DNA of 64,000 bases from an uncultured Clostridia bacterium (GCA_947305745.1 CAMZEH010000001.1:248001-312000), one strand, 5' to 3'; shown: positions 36,608 to 46,064, numbered from the stretch's first letter. Numbers and translations are program-made. The notes: generated by a model from the sequence alone, not told the origin.

Positions 36608-36646
36608 ACTTGAAAATCTCAAGAAACGATGAAGAAACTTTCAAGT
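36608..36646 (-). promoter_or_regulatory. Attenuator-like hairpin in the NTT leader
   Basis: ACTTGAAA (36608-36615) pairs with TTTCAAGT (36639-36646). On the transcribed strand it is followed by GTATTTTTTCTTTTTT (36592-36607), so it has the form of an intrinsic terminator between the promoter and the NTT start. Confidence 0.5.
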
Positions 36647-36662
36647 ATCGGTTGATGTTTTC

Positions 36663-36691
36663 ATTATATCATTCGTCGACATTTATTTCAA
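36663..36691 (-). promoter_or_regulatory. Sigma-A-type promoter of the NTT gene
   Basis: Minus-strand TTGAAA (36686-36691) and TATAAT (36663-36668), 17-base spacer, about 160 bases upstream of the NTT start. This gives an unusually long leader. Confidence 0.7.
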
Positions 36692-36761
36692 GTATATTTT
36701 TAAAAATTTTTTTAAAAACCTTTAATTGGTTTTTTTACGATTTATTTTCGAAAATAAACTC

Positions 36762-36790
36762 TTGCAATTTTGAAATTTATATGTTAGTAT
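36762..36790 (+). promoter_or_regulatory. Sigma-A-type promoter of rpmB
   Basis: TTGCAA (36762-36767) and TAGTAT (36785-36790) with a 17-base spacer, about 80 bases before rpmB. The leader carries a small inverted repeat AAGCTAGGC / GTAGCCTT near 36816-36832. Confidence 0.6.
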
Positions 36791-36871
36791 ATTAGTATCA
36801 GTGTGACAGTATAAGCTAGGCGTAGCCTTCTTAAATGTTAAATAAGTTTTTTGAATAAGGAGAAAATAAAT

Positions 36872-37060
36872 ATGGCAAAATGTGAGTTATGTAGCAAATC
36901 GGCCGTTTTCGGCATCAAAGTTTCTCATTCGCACAGACGTGCAAATAAAATGTGGAAACCCAATGTAAAAAAAGTAAAGGTTAATGTTAACGGAACGGCA
37001 AGAAGAATGTATATCTGCACAAGATGTATGCGTTCGGGCAAATCCGCTGTCGAAGCTTAA
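36872..37060 (+). CDS. rpmB: Ribosomal protein bL28
   Basis: A 62-residue L28 of the large subunit. It is the zinc type: KCELC and a C-terminal YICTRCM supply four Cys ligands. KxSHSHRRANKMWKPN is typical. ATG 36872 follows AAGGAG with 9-base spacing; an upstream in-frame ATG is weaker. Three bases later begins ogg. Confidence 0.96.
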   Translation: MAKCELCSKSAVFGIKVSHSHRRANKMWKPNVKKVKVNVNGTARRMYICTRCMRSGKSAVEA

Positions 37061-37063
37061 TTT

Positions 37064-37897
37064 ATGGAATTTAAGCAGATCGGCAGAAATATCGAAATTA
37101 ATATTTTGAAAAATTTTGACCTCAGCCAGACTTTTGACTGTGGTCAATGTTTTCGTTTTCAAAAATTAAACGGGAAATACCAAGGCACTGCTTTAGGGCA
37201 GAATTTGACAGTCTATCAAGAAAGCGAAAAAATAATTTTTGAAAATGTAAGTTCTGATAATTTCAAAAATATTTGGTTGGATTATTTCGATTTTGATACC
37301 GATTATGAAAAAATTTCCGAAAGCTTTTTGGGCATAAATTCAGTTATGGATGCAGCGGTGAAAGAGTGCTCGGGAATACGAATTCTTCGTCAAGACCCTT
37401 GGGAAACGCTGTGTTCTTTTATTATTTCGCAGAATAATAATATCCCCCGTATAAAAAAGATTATTAATGCGCTTTGCAGTAATTTGGGCGATGATGTAGG
37501 CGATACGCATTTATTCCCGAAACCTCAAAAATTGGCTAATTTGAGTGAAGATGCTTTAGCGCCCATTCGTGCGGGCTTCAGGGCAAAATATATAATCGAT
37601 GCGGCTCAAAAAATTTCTTCAGGAGTAATCGATTTTGAAAAACTCAAAAAAATGCCGGATGATGAGGCTAAAAATATATTAATGCAAATTAAAGGAGTAG
37701 GCACAAAGGTTGCCGATTGTATGCTTCTTTATGGTATGCACAGACTTTCTGCGTTCCCAATGGACGTCTGGATGAAACGTGTAATGGATAAATTTTTCCC
37801 CGATAAAAGCCCTGGTTTTTTCGGTGAATACGCAGGAATTGCTCAGCAGTACTTGTATCATTATAGTCGGAGTCACCCGAAAATTTTTGGGGATTAA
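37064..37897 (+). CDS. ogg: 8-oxoguanine DNA glycosylase/AP lyase, Ogg1 type
   Basis: A 277-residue helix-hairpin-helix-GPD glycosylase that removes 8-oxoguanine. The N-terminal domain (FDLSQTFDCGQCFRFQK) is the one special to OGG1-type enzymes. The catalytic motif is KGVGTKVADCMLLYGMHRLSAFPMDVW (given here as the critical parts: catalytic Lys in VGTKVADC, catalytic Asp in FPMDVW). Length is in the usual range. It forms an operon with rpmB and is followed by an intrinsic terminator. Confidence 0.92.
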   Translation: MEFKQIGRNIEINILKNFDLSQTFDCGQCFRFQKLNGKYQGTALGQNLTVYQESEKIIFENVSSDNFKNIWLDYFDFDTDYEKISESFLGINSVMDAAVKECSGIRILRQDPWETLCSFIISQNNNIPRIKKIINALCSNLGDDVGDTHLFPKPQKLANLSEDALAPIRAGFRAKYIIDAAQKISSGVIDFEKLKKMPDDEAKNILMQIKGVGTKVADCMLLYGMHRLSAFPMDVWMKRVMDKFFPDKSPGFFGEYAGIAQQYLYHYSRSHPKIFGD

Positions 37898-37910
37898 ATT
37901 TAAGCAACGA

Positions 37911-37946
37911 AAAAGCCCCCTTTTTTTCAATAGGGGTGCTTTTTAT
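37911..37946 (+). terminator. Intrinsic terminator after ogg
   Basis: AAAAGCCCCC (37911-37920) pairs with GGGGTGCTTTT (37933-37943) with one mismatch, followed by T-run. Confidence 0.8.
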
Positions 37947-38016
37947 GCGCTTGCGCAAAAGCCGAGGCGTTTTCGCCATTATTGCCTCCGTCTGGAGATG
38001 TTTTTGTTTGGCGATT

Positions 38017-38340
38017 TTAGTTTTCAGATGCCGTATTAGCGTAAATGGCACCGGCGGTGATGCTGGTTGCCGCTAGCCCTGTGAATACCATGGTTGCTAC
38101 TCCTAGATCGCCTGCGACTCCTTGGTAGTACTCGCTTTCAGATTCATTACGTTGAAGCATGTGTTGTGTAGCTTTCTTTTGGCACAAGTGCTGGGCAATA
38201 GAACACCCTAGCGCTCCAAAAACTCCTATCGTTGTTAACGGTGCCGCAAGAACAAGGGCCGCTGCTGCGTTGGTGTTGTCGTCGTCGCCGCTCGCAACAT
38301 TTTCAAGTAAAATGTCTGCTAATTTTTTAATATTCGACAT
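38017..38340 (-). CDS. Small two-span membrane protein of unknown function
   Basis: I do not recognise this 107-residue protein. After a helical start (MSNIKKLADILLENVASGDDDNTN) there are two hydrophobic Ala/Gly-rich segments (about 25-47, AALVLAAPLTTIGVFGALGC, and 83-102, LGVATMVFTGLAATSITAGA) joined by a polar loop with Cys and a Glu/Gln run. The start at 38340 is chosen for GGAGGT 7 bases before it. It is a single-gene unit with a perfect promoter. Size and Gly/Ala-rich spans recall bacteriocin-, holin- or Inc-like peptides, but no motif decides. Confidence 0.65.
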   Translation of the reverse strand: MSNIKKLADILLENVASGDDDNTNAAAALVLAAPLTTIGVFGALGCSIAQHLCQKKATQHMLQRNESESEYYQGVAGDLGVATMVFTGLAATSITAGAIYANTASEN

Positions 38341-38386
38341 AATCATTACCTCCAATTTGTTCTTAACGATCCTAGATTCTACCAGT

Positions 38387-38415
38387 ATTCTAACATATTT
38401 ATATATAAATGTCAA
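38387..38415 (-). promoter_or_regulatory. Sigma-A-type promoter of the small membrane protein gene
   Basis: Minus-strand TTGACA (38410-38415) and TAGAAT (38387-38392) with a 17-base spacer. Confidence 0.8.
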
Positions 38416-38518
38416 GATTTTTTTAAAAGAGATTTAAAAATATATTTTGTTACGATTATTTATTATTGGTTATATCCCTGGGATAGATCCGTTAAGTTGC
38501 ATGGTATTTTATCCGCAA

Positions 38519-38547
38519 TTGACGAGAAAGATATTTTAAGTTAAAAT
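38519..38547 (+). promoter_or_regulatory. Sigma-A-type promoter of metK
   Basis: TTGACG (38519-38524) and TAAAAT (38542-38547), 17-base spacer, 31 bases before the ATG. The short leader leaves no room for a SAM riboswitch. Confidence 0.65.
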
Positions 38548-38578
38548 TATATATATAATTAGATTTGGGAGATTAGCT

Positions 38579-39772
38579 ATGCTTAAAAAATTATTCACGT
38601 CGGAATCTGTGACGGAAGGGCACCCCGACAAAATTTGCGATCAGATATCAGATGCGATTTTAGATGCAATACTAAAAAAAGATCCAAAGGCTCACGTTGC
38701 GTGCGAAGTCACAGCGACTACGGGGCTTATACATATTATGGGTGAAATCAACACGAGCTGCTATATCGACATGGAAAAAGAAGCCAGAAAAGTCATAAAC
38801 TATATTGGATATAACGACACAATGCATGGCTTCAACGGCAACACTTGCGGAATTATCACATCCATTCATTCGCAGTCGCCTGATATCGCAATGGGCGTGG
38901 ACTGCTCTTTGGAAAAGAAGAGCGGAGATAAAAACGAGGAAAGCGAAGTAGGTGCGGGAGATCAAGGCATGATGTTCGGATTTGCATGCGATGAAACGCC
39001 CGAACTTATGCCGATGCCGATTTCTTTGGCGCATAAACTGGCGAAACGTCTTGCGGAAGTTCGTAAGAAGTCTATCATCGATTATTTGCGCCCCGACGGT
39101 AAAACTCAAGTTACTGTCGAATATGACGGAGATACACCCATGAGAGTAGACACGATAGTAATTTCATCTCAGCATAGAGAAGACGTTCCGATGAAGAAAA
39201 TCAGGGAAGATATAACCAAAAAAGTCATAAATTTTGTAATACCTAAAAATATGATCGACGACAACACGAAGATCTTTATTAATCCCACGGGGAGATTTGT
39301 GATCGGCGGCCCCGTCGGGGATAGCGGACTTACGGGAAGAAAAATCATAGTCGATACATACGGAGGATATTCTAGGCACGGCGGCGGAGCGTTTTCGGGG
39401 AAAGATGCAACGAAAGTCGATAGAAGCGCAGCCTACGCGGCTAGATACGTTGCAAAAAATATTGTCGGGGCGGGGCTTGCCAAAAAATGCGAAATTCAGC
39501 TTGCTTACGCAATAGGGGTTTCCAATCCTGTTTCTGTCCGAGTTGATACATTCGGTACGTCCGAGGTTTCAGAGCGCTATCTCGAAAAAGCAGTTTGCAA
39601 GGTTTTCGATTTAAGACCGCTTGCCATAATCGAAAAATTTGGGCTCAGAAACCCGATATATTTACCGCTTGCATCCTACGGGCATATGGGTCGTGAAGAT
39701 TTGGGAGTCGGCTGGGAAAAGCTCGATAAAACCGAGGAGCTTAAAGAGGCAATAGAGAGTTTAAAACAATAA
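38579..39772 (+). CDS. metK: S-adenosylmethionine synthetase
   Basis: A 397-residue MetK that makes SAM from methionine and ATP. Motifs: [24 protein letters not shown] at the start, [16 protein letters not shown] (ATP binding) and the P-loop-like [19 protein letters not shown] (given in part). Length is standard. GGGAGA precedes ATG 38579. It may be co-transcribed with pheS, which follows after 14 bases. Confidence 0.97.
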   Translation: MLKKLFTSESVTEGHPDKICDQISDAILDAILKKDPKAHVACEVTATTGLIHIMGEINTSCYIDMEKEARKVINYIGYNDTMHGFNGNTCGIITSIHSQSPDIAMGVDCSLEKKSGDKNEESEVGAGDQGMMFGFACDETPELMPMPISLAHKLAKRLAEVRKKSIIDYLRPDGKTQVTVEYDGDTPMRVDTIVISSQHREDVPMKKIREDITKKVINFVIPKNMIDDNTKIFINPTGRFVIGGPVGDSGLTGRKIIVDTYGGYSRHGGGAFSGKDATKVDRSAAYAARYVAKNIVGAGLAKKCEIQLAYAIGVSNPVSVRVDTFGTSEVSERYLEKAVCKVFDLRPLAIIEKFGLRNPIYLPLASYGHMGREDLGVGWEKLDKTEELKEAIESLKQ

Positions 39773-39786
39773 CAAGGGGGATATAT

Positions 39787-40794
39787 ATGGATAAATTGCA
39801 AGAGATAGAAAGCAAAAAGGCATCACTTATAGAAAAACTTAAGAAAGTCACTAGCGCAAAAGAAATATCCGAGATTAAATCAGAATACTTAAAAAAGTAC
39901 GTAAAATCTCTTTATTCCGAGCTTAAAAATCTTTCTGCAGAGGAAAAGAAAAGTTTTGGAAAAACTATAAATGATTTTAAAAATTTTGCCGAAGAAAAAA
40001 TTTCAGAGGCGGAAAGTAAATTTAAAGCGCAGAAAAGCTCGGCAAAATACGATGTTACGATATTCAAAGATAATATTAAAATCGGCGCCGAACATCCGCT
40101 TATAAAGCTGTATAAAAGAATAGAAGAAGTATTTGTCGGAATGGGTTTTTCGGTCGTTCAAGGGCCGGAAATCGAGCTTGATAAATATAATTTTGAGATG
40201 CTCAATATGCCGTCGCATCACCCCGCCAGAGATATGCAAGATACGTTTTATATTTCCGCTCCGAATGTGCTGCTGCGTTCGCATACGTCTTCTGTGCAGA
40301 TACGCGCAATGGAGAAAATGCAACCGCCGATACAAATTATTTCGCCGGGCACGGTCTATAGAGTTGATGATATAGACCCGCAACATACGCCGATGTTTTA
40401 TCAGATTGAAGGATTAATGGTCGCGGAAAATATATCGTTTGCAAACTTAAAAGCTGTCCTCACAAGGTTCTTAAAAGAAGTTTTCGGCGAAGAAGTGGGC
40501 GTAAAATTTAGGCCTTCTTATTATCCTTATACAGAGCCCAGCGCTGCCATTGATATGTCCTGTACAAAATGCGGAGGGAAGGGCTGCAGGACGTGTAAAG
40601 GCACGGGCTGGATTACTGTTGCCGGCTCCGGAATGGTTCATCCGAACGTTCTTGAAGGCGTCGGGTATGACAGCAAAAAATATACGGGCTTTGCATTTGG
40701 CTTAGGTCTTAACCGCTTTGCGCTGACTTATTATGATCTCGACGAAATACGCAAGCTCTATGAAAACGACATAAGCCTTTGGAATCAGATATAA
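39787..40794 (+). CDS. pheS: Phenylalanyl-tRNA synthetase alpha subunit
   Basis: The catalytic alpha subunit of PheRS, 335 residues. N-terminal coiled coil (1-85), then class II core: HPLIKLYKRIEEVFVGMGF, motif 2 region PGTVYRVDDIDPQHTPMFYQ, FRPSYYPYTEPSAAID, a Cys cluster CTKCGGKGCRTC, and motif 3 GFAFGLGLNRFALTYY. All typical. AAGGGGGATATAT precedes ATG 39787. pheT is 21 bases downstream. Confidence 0.96.
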   Translation: MDKLQEIESKKASLIEKLKKVTSAKEISEIKSEYLKKYVKSLYSELKNLSAEEKKSFGKTINDFKNFAEEKISEAESKFKAQKSSAKYDVTIFKDNIKIGAEHPLIKLYKRIEEVFVGMGFSVVQGPEIELDKYNFEMLNMPSHHPARDMQDTFYISAPNVLLRSHTSSVQIRAMEKMQPPIQIISPGTVYRVDDIDPQHTPMFYQIEGLMVAENISFANLKAVLTRFLKEVFGEEVGVKFRPSYYPYTEPSAAIDMSCTKCGGKGCRTCKGTGWITVAGSGMVHPNVLEGVGYDSKKYTGFAFGLGLNRFALTYYDLDEIRKLYENDISLWNQI

Positions 40795-40815
40795 AAGGGG
40801 AAAGGAGAAAATAAA

Positions 40816-42882
40816 ATGTTCAAATTTTCACTAAACTGGCTTCGTGACTACTGTGGAAAAGATGCAAATTATGACGATATAATGAAAAAACTCAAGACGC
40901 AAGGTTTTGAATTTGACGGTAATCAAGAAGTGAAAGATGATATAGTCACGGCAATAGAAGTCAAAGCAAACCGCCCCGATATGCTCTATCATATGGGCAT
41001 AGCAAGGGAGATAAAAGCTTTTGATGGCGAGCCTGTGCCTACGATTTCCAAAAAACAATTTGCGGTAAATAATGAGAAATTTCCCGTTAAAATAAACATT
41101 GATAATAGCGTTTGCAAACGTTTTTGCGCGGTCAAAATCAGCGGAGTGAACGCATCTGCACAAGTCCCCGAGTACATAAAAGAAAGGCTTAATGCGCTTG
41201 GTATAAATTCTGTCAATGCCGTGGTTGATATTGGAAATTACACGATGATAGATATTGGTCAGCCTATCCATGCTTACGACGCGGATAAAATCGTGGGAAA
41301 TAAACTTATGGTATCAAAAGCGAATGAAAATACCAAGATAACTACGTTCTCGGGCGAAACTTCCGAGATAAAATCGGGAGATATAGTAATCTCTGACGGC
41401 GAAGATATAAAATGCGTGGCAGGAATTATAGGCACTGACAGCGCAGCCGTAAAAGAAAACACGAAAGATATCATTTTGGAAGCGGCAATTTTTGATGAAG
41501 TTAGCGTTCGTTTGACGTCTAGAAGGCTAAAAATTTCCACTCCATCGTCGTTTAGATTTGAACGCGGTGTAGATGCTGATTCTACGTTCAATGCACTTAT
41601 GAACTGCGCTGAAATGATTACGAAAATTTGCGGCGGTAAAATCGAAACTCCCGCTTTTGACAATCGACCTGAAAAATCGGAAGAAAAACACGTTAATCTC
41701 AGCGTGAAAAATAGCAACAGACTGATAGGCATTTCTCTTGACCAAAAAACTGTGATAAATTGCTTGCGAAAGTATAATTTTAAGTGCAAACCAATAGATG
41801 AAGACCTGATAAAAGTGAGCATTCCGAGCTATCGCCTGGACGTACTTAAAGAAGTAGATTTGATAGAAGAAGTTGCGAGAATATATGGCTACGATAACAT
41901 TAAGCCCGTAATGCCCACAATAATGACGAGTTACCATAAAAATAAAGTTTGGTCAAACATGGATATAATTCGTAAAACGCTTGGAGGACTCGGCTTCGGC
42001 GAAACAATAAACTATTCTTTCATTCCTGCCGATACGATGAAAATTTTCGATATTGATGAGGGAGAAGATATTTATTCGGACTTGACGATTCAAAATCCCA
42101 TTGCAGGTGCGTATTCGCTTATGCGCCCAATGATGGCATATTCGCTTCTTAGCTGCCTTGCGTACAATTATTCAATAAATAATAACAATCTCGCACTTTT
42201 TGAGCTTGGGAGAGTGTATTTCAAAGATAAATCTTTCGACACAGGCGTAAGAGAGGTCGATACTTGCGGATTTGTTATGTCGGGTGTACGCATACCGAGA
42301 GGTTTCGGCTCAGATAAAGATATTAAGTATACCTATTACGATTTGCTAAATTATCTTGAGATTGTAATGAATAGTTTTGGTCAGAATTTTGAACTTCAAA
42401 AAAATGAGTATAAATTTTTTGAAGACGGCTCGGGCTACAATATAATCGCAAACGGCGAAAAGATAGGATTTATCGGCGAAATTAATAAATCTAAGCTTAT
42501 TAAAATCCCTAACTTAAAGCTCGTTAAAGATAAGATCTTCTACTGCGAGTTTTATATAAGCAAGCTGGCGGGAAAAGTAAAAAAGATTAAATTTGAGTCT
42601 AAATATCCGCCGATTAAACGTCTTTATAATTTCATGCAGCGCCGTGATGTAACAGCAAAAGAAGTCGAAACGGTAATTAAATCATCGTCAGATGTGGTTA
42701 GAGATGTAGTCGTTAAAGATATATATTCAGATAAAAATTTTTCCGAAAACGAACACGCCGTTTTGTATGAAGTGAATTACTGCAGCAAGGAGCATACGTT
42801 GACTTCTGAAGAGATTGAAAAAATTGAAAAAGATTTTCTCGAAAAGTTAAATTCAAAATTTGGCATAAAATTCAAAAGCTAA
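40816..42882 (+). CDS. pheT: Phenylalanyl-tRNA synthetase beta subunit lacking the EMAP/tRNA-binding domain
   Basis: The beta subunit of PheRS, 688 residues instead of about 800. After the B1 start (MFKFSLNWLRDYCGK ... LKTQGFEFDGNQEV) the sequence jumps directly to VTAIEVKANRPDMLYHMGIAREI, so the usual insert of about 110 residues (OB-fold EMAP-like tRNA-binding domain) is missing. B3/B4 editing region, B5, catalytic-like core and the C-terminal anticodon-binding FDX-ACB domain (KYPPIKRLYNFMQRRDVT ... HTLTSEEIEKIEKDF) are present. Loss of this domain is known in some reduced genomes and organelles. AAAGGAG precedes ATG 40816; a terminator follows the stop. Confidence 0.93.
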   Translation: MFKFSLNWLRDYCGKDANYDDIMKKLKTQGFEFDGNQEVKDDIVTAIEVKANRPDMLYHMGIAREIKAFDGEPVPTISKKQFAVNNEKFPVKINIDNSVCKRFCAVKISGVNASAQVPEYIKERLNALGINSVNAVVDIGNYTMIDIGQPIHAYDADKIVGNKLMVSKANENTKITTFSGETSEIKSGDIVISDGEDIKCVAGIIGTDSAAVKENTKDIILEAAIFDEVSVRLTSRRLKISTPSSFRFERGVDADSTFNALMNCAEMITKICGGKIETPAFDNRPEKSEEKHVNLSVKNSNRLIGISLDQKTVINCLRKYNFKCKPIDEDLIKVSIPSYRLDVLKEVDLIEEVARIYGYDNIKPVMPTIMTSYHKNKVWSNMDIIRKTLGGLGFGETINYSFIPADTMKIFDIDEGEDIYSDLTIQNPIAGAYSLMRPMMAYSLLSCLAYNYSINNNNLALFELGRVYFKDKSFDTGVREVDTCGFVMSGVRIPRGFGSDKDIKYTYYDLLNYLEIVMNSFGQNFELQKNEYKFFEDGSGYNIIANGEKIGFIGEINKSKLIKIPNLKLVKDKIFYCEFYISKLAGKVKKIKFESKYPPIKRLYNFMQRRDVTAKEVETVIKSSSDVVRDVVVKDIYSDKNFSENEHAVLYEVNYCSKEHTLTSEEIEKIEKDFLEKLNSKFGIKFKS

Positions 42883-42898
42883 AATTTGGTATAATTTT

Positions 42899-42930
42899 AA
42901 AAGCTACCTACGATGGGTAGCTTTTTCTTT
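42899..42930 (+). terminator. Intrinsic terminator after pheT
   Basis: AAAAGCTACC (42899-42908) pairs with GGTAGCTTTT (42916-42925), followed by T-run. Confidence 0.88.
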
Positions 42931-42942
42931 GTGTAAACACTA

Positions 42943-44451
42943 TCAAAATTCGGGCTTTTCGATCATATCAAAACGACTGAGACAAGATTTTATAGTTTTA
43001 AAAATTCCTTTTAATCCTCCGACGTTTTCACTTTCGGCATGGATCACAATTTCGGGGTCGTGCAAGCTTTTTCTAGCGATAAACCAACCTTTTTGATGTT
43101 TTTCCGTAAAGTTTACTCTGACGCCTTCTATGTTTTCGTTGTCTAGTTCGATGTGTCTGTTAGAGTTTGCATAATTTTTTATATAATTAAGTATTTTGTC
43201 GGCATACTCCACAGGTTCGTCTGATTTTAGGGCCAATCTTACGGTTTTCTTTTCCTTGGCAACCGAAAGATTTTTTATTAAATCGCTTAGATTTCTTCCT
43301 TCTGATTTTGTGATAGCTGTTTCGATTATGATTTTTGCCGCTAAATAAGCCCCGTCGTCTATGAAATTGTTCTCCTTAAACGCCGCATGGCCTGACGTTT
43401 CTATTGCCAGAGGACAGTTCCCGCCTTTTTGGTTTATTTTTTTTGCCATCGATATTACGTTATTGTAGCCCCGCTTATATCTGAACTGTGTTCCTTGATT
43501 CTTAGCTATAAAAGCTTTTAAGTGATCGGACGTTACCGAATCCGTAACTATTATTGAATTGGGATTGTTTTTTAGCGCAATCAAAGAGGCTAAAGCTATT
43601 AATTTTTCGCCGGCTATAAGGTTTCCGTTTTTTGCAACTACTGCCGCTCGGTCGACGTCTGTATCGAATATAATTCCGAGATCGGCTTCTGATTCTCTTG
43701 TTAAAAATGTTATGCTTTCGAGAGCCTCGCTGTTTTCTGGATTGGGCATGTGATTTGGGAAATTTCCGTCGGGAACCAAAAATTTGCTCCCGGCGGTATC
43801 TGCTCCGAGCGGTTTCAAAATATTTTCTACAAAAAATCCTCCTACGCCATTACCGGCATCGACTACAATCTTAATCCCATCAAGCGGGTTCGGATTGTCT
43901 GTATTGATATTTTTTGATATTAATTCCCTTATTTTTGTGCAGTAATGTTCCATTATATTTATTTTACGGATATTCCCCAGCACGGAACTCGGCGTTATGT
44001 CTGCGTTATTTTGAGCACCCTCCAGTATATCATCAATATCTTGGCTACTTACTCCTCCTTCGGCCGTAAAAAATTTTAATCCGTTACGATGTGCCGGTTG
44101 ATGGCTTGCGGTTATCTCAATGGCGGCCGAGCATCTTAAAGCAGATATCGCCATATACATGGCGGGAGTTGAGGCCAGCGAACAGTCATACACGTTGATG
44201 CCCATTGTACGCAAAGTATTTATGCAGACGTTTTTTATTCTGTTGGCGGATAGTCTCGAATCATGCCCTATGGCAACCGTTATTGCGCCGGCTTCAAGCT
44301 CTGTTTTTTGAGAGATCCAGTTACCGAATGACACCATGATTTTCTCAATTACCGAGTTTGTCAGATCTATTTCATTTCCGTCTTCTTTGCTTATCGCGAT
44401 ACCTCTTATATCCGATCCGCTTTTTAAGTTTTTCCAAGACTTTTCCAACAT
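42943..44451 (-). CDS. Phosphomannomutase/phosphoglucomutase
   Basis: A 502-residue alpha-D-phosphohexomutase that converts hexose 1- and 6-phosphates for envelope sugars. The four family loops are visible: phosphoserine loop TASHQPAHRNGLKF, metal loop DTDVDRAAVV, sugar-specificity loop ETSGHAAFKEN (GlcP/ManP type) and the phosphate loop near RKSLHDPEIVIHAES. The usual P in TASHNP is shifted as in related Firmicutes enzymes. AGGAGGGCG precedes the start. Confidence 0.87.
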   Translation of the reverse strand: MLEKSWKNLKSGSDIRGIAISKEDGNEIDLTNSVIEKIMVSFGNWISQKTELEAGAITVAIGHDSRLSANRIKNVCINTLRTMGINVYDCSLASTPAMYMAISALRCSAAIEITASHQPAHRNGLKFFTAEGGVSSQDIDDILEGAQNNADITPSSVLGNIRKINIMEHYCTKIRELISKNINTDNPNPLDGIKIVVDAGNGVGGFFVENILKPLGADTAGSKFLVPDGNFPNHMPNPENSEALESITFLTRESEADLGIIFDTDVDRAAVVAKNGNLIAGEKLIALASLIALKNNPNSIIVTDSVTSDHLKAFIAKNQGTQFRYKRGYNNVISMAKKINQKGGNCPLAIETSGHAAFKENNFIDDGAYLAAKIIIETAITKSEGRNLSDLIKNLSVAKEKKTVRLALKSDEPVEYADKILNYIKNYANSNRHIELDNENIEGVRVNFTEKHQKGWFIARKSLHDPEIVIHAESENVGGLKGIFKTIKSCLSRFDMIEKPEF

Positions 44452-44582
44452 TTAAAACGCCCTCCTTGCAATATTTTGCCGACGAATGGTTAAATTCATA
44501 AAATAATCAATAATAATTTTATCATAAAATCGTGAAAAGTAAAGCAAAAACAATTTTGTTGAAAAATAGTATGAATTTTTAA

Positions 44583-44612
44583 ATGCCATACCCAAAGTTG
44601 CAGGCATGGCAT
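44583..44612 (-). terminator. Hairpin after the GH25-LysM gene
   Basis: ATGCCAT (44583-44589) pairs with ATGGCAT (44606-44612), with only a weak T-tract on the minus strand; probable terminator between two co-oriented genes. Confidence 0.45.
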
Positions 44613-44628
44613 AGGTATATTTGGTATT

Positions 44629-45804
44629 TTAAATTTTTGGGATTCTTAGCGTTTGACCGACTCTGATATTTCCGTTTCGTAGATTATTTAAGGACATGAT
44701 CTCCGAATACCTGTTTCCGTCGCCGAGTAAGTCTTTAGCGATTTTCCAAAGTGTATCGCCCGGTCTGACAGTGTAATTTTTTGCTTCGATTTTGTGTTCT
44801 GTGGGTATTTTTATAATTTGCCCTGCGTATATCATGTCATTTGTTAGACCGTTCAGAGCCATGATTTCGTTATATCTCGGTCCATAACCAAGATATTTTT
44901 CGGAGAGCCCCCAAAGTGTATCGCCCGGCCTTACTCTGTGCAAAAGTATATTTTGTATGTTGACTTTCGGTATTCTAAGTGTTTGCCCTGGATATATAAT
45001 CGGTTTGGAAATTCCGCTTATTTCCATAATTTTGCGATATTCATCGGGGTTACCAAAAAATCTTTTTGCGATACCTCGAAGAGTATCGCCTTTTTGAACG
45101 GTGTAAAAAATAGGCTCATAAGATTCACTGTTTAGCGGTATCCTTGCATAATTTCTTTCGCCGCTATTATTTTCGTTGTTGTTCAAGTTATTAAATCCCC
45201 TTTGCGTAAGAATTAAAGAATAATCGACATAAGAGATGTCTAAGTTAACATTCCCCGTGATGCCGGGTATTTTGCCGCGGCTCGAGTGTTGCCAGATTGT
45301 AACGTTTTTGTCGTATGATGGATATATTTTCGGCTGGACACTGCAGTCCGAAATCCATATATCCAAATTTCCCGTTCTGGTAACGTCTACATAAGATTTC
45401 AACCACTCGACATTTGCGTACAAAATAGGATAATATTTCGCGTTTTTCAGTACCTTTGTGAATGCCAGTATTATATCCGTTATAAGCTTTTTGCCGACGC
45501 CCATTATAGCTTCGTTCTCATATTTTACCGCTAAAGGATAGTAAAATTTATAAGGCTTTATAGTTTCGATAAAATGGTTTGCTTCATTGGCGGCATCCAA
45601 AATGTTTGACGCCGAAGATTCATGATATGCTCCTGCATAAATTTCAGTCTCGGAAATATTTTTAATATTATCCTCAAATTGCGCATCAATTCCCGAAGAG
45701 CTGTAACTTGATCTTATCATTGCGAATTTTATTATTCTTAGGGAAACGCTTTTCCAGTTTATTTTTCCTTGAATTTCAGAAACGTCAATGCCACTATATT
45801 CCAT
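44629..45804 (-). CDS. GH25 lysozyme-like protein with three LysM repeats
   Basis: A 391-residue protein. Residues 3-205 have the GH25 (Chalaropsis muramidase) pattern: [15 protein letters not shown] with the first catalytic-site Asp, [18 protein letters not shown] and DIWISDC. Three LysM modules (about 235-282, 286-333, 342-390; [19 protein letters not shown]) bind peptidoglycan. The usual active-site DxE motif (PVALDVE type) reads PLAVKYE here, so the Asp is replaced by Lys while the Glu remains. No signal peptide. It could be a spore- or mother-cell lysis enzyme, or a non-catalytic cell-wall binder. GGAGG precedes the ATG. Confidence 0.85.
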   Translation of the reverse strand: MEYSGIDVSEIQGKINWKSVSLRIIKFAMIRSSYSSSGIDAQFEDNIKNISETEIYAGAYHESSASNILDAANEANHFIETIKPYKFYYPLAVKYENEAIMGVGKKLITDIILAFTKVLKNAKYYPILYANVEWLKSYVDVTRTGNLDIWISDCSVQPKIYPSYDKNVTIWQHSSRGKIPGITGNVNLDISYVDYSLILTQRGFNNLNNNENNSGERNYARIPLNSESYEPIFYTVQKGDTLRGIAKRFFGNPDEYRKIMEISGISKPIIYPGQTLRIPKVNIQNILLHRVRPGDTLWGLSEKYLGYGPRYNEIMALNGLTNDMIYAGQIIKIPTEHKIEAKNYTVRPGDTLWKIAKDLLGDGNRYSEIMSLNNLRNGNIRVGQTLRIPKI

Positions 45805-45919
45805 ATCATACCTCCAAAACTTTTGTAAACTTTCTTATCACCTCTTTTGTAAGATTTAAACAAACTAAATTGAAACTTTTGATCGGTAAATTAAAAAATT
45901 AACAATCATTTTTTTTGTA

Positions 45920-45948
45920 TTGACATTCGCCCTGATAAATGGTATGCT
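45920..45948 (+). promoter_or_regulatory. Sigma-A-type promoter of the tRNA pair
   Basis: TTGACA (45920-45925) and TATGCT (45943-45948), 17-base spacer, 25 bases before tRNA-Thr. Confidence 0.8.
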
Positions 45949-45972
45949 AATATTCGTGAGAATTATTCCTTC

Positions 45973-46048
45973 GCTGGTGTAGCTCAGTTGGTAGAGCAAT
46001 TGATTTGTAATCAATAGGTCGGGGGTTCAAGTCCCTTCACCAGCTCCA
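45973..46048 (+). tRNA. tRNA-Thr (anticodon TGT)
   Basis: A complete cloverleaf with acceptor GCTGGTG/CACCAGC, D-loop AGCTCAGTTGGTAGAGC, anticodon loop TTTGTAA with TGT at 46006-46008, T-arm GGGTTCAAGTCCC and encoded CCA. Confidence 0.97.
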
Positions 46049-46064
46049 CTGATAGATTTGATGT

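Noticed and set aside
38416..38578. Possible SAM riboswitch upstream of metK
   Set aside because: No kink-turn, no SAM-I or SMK-box core sequence; the likely promoter leaves a leader of only about 25 bases.
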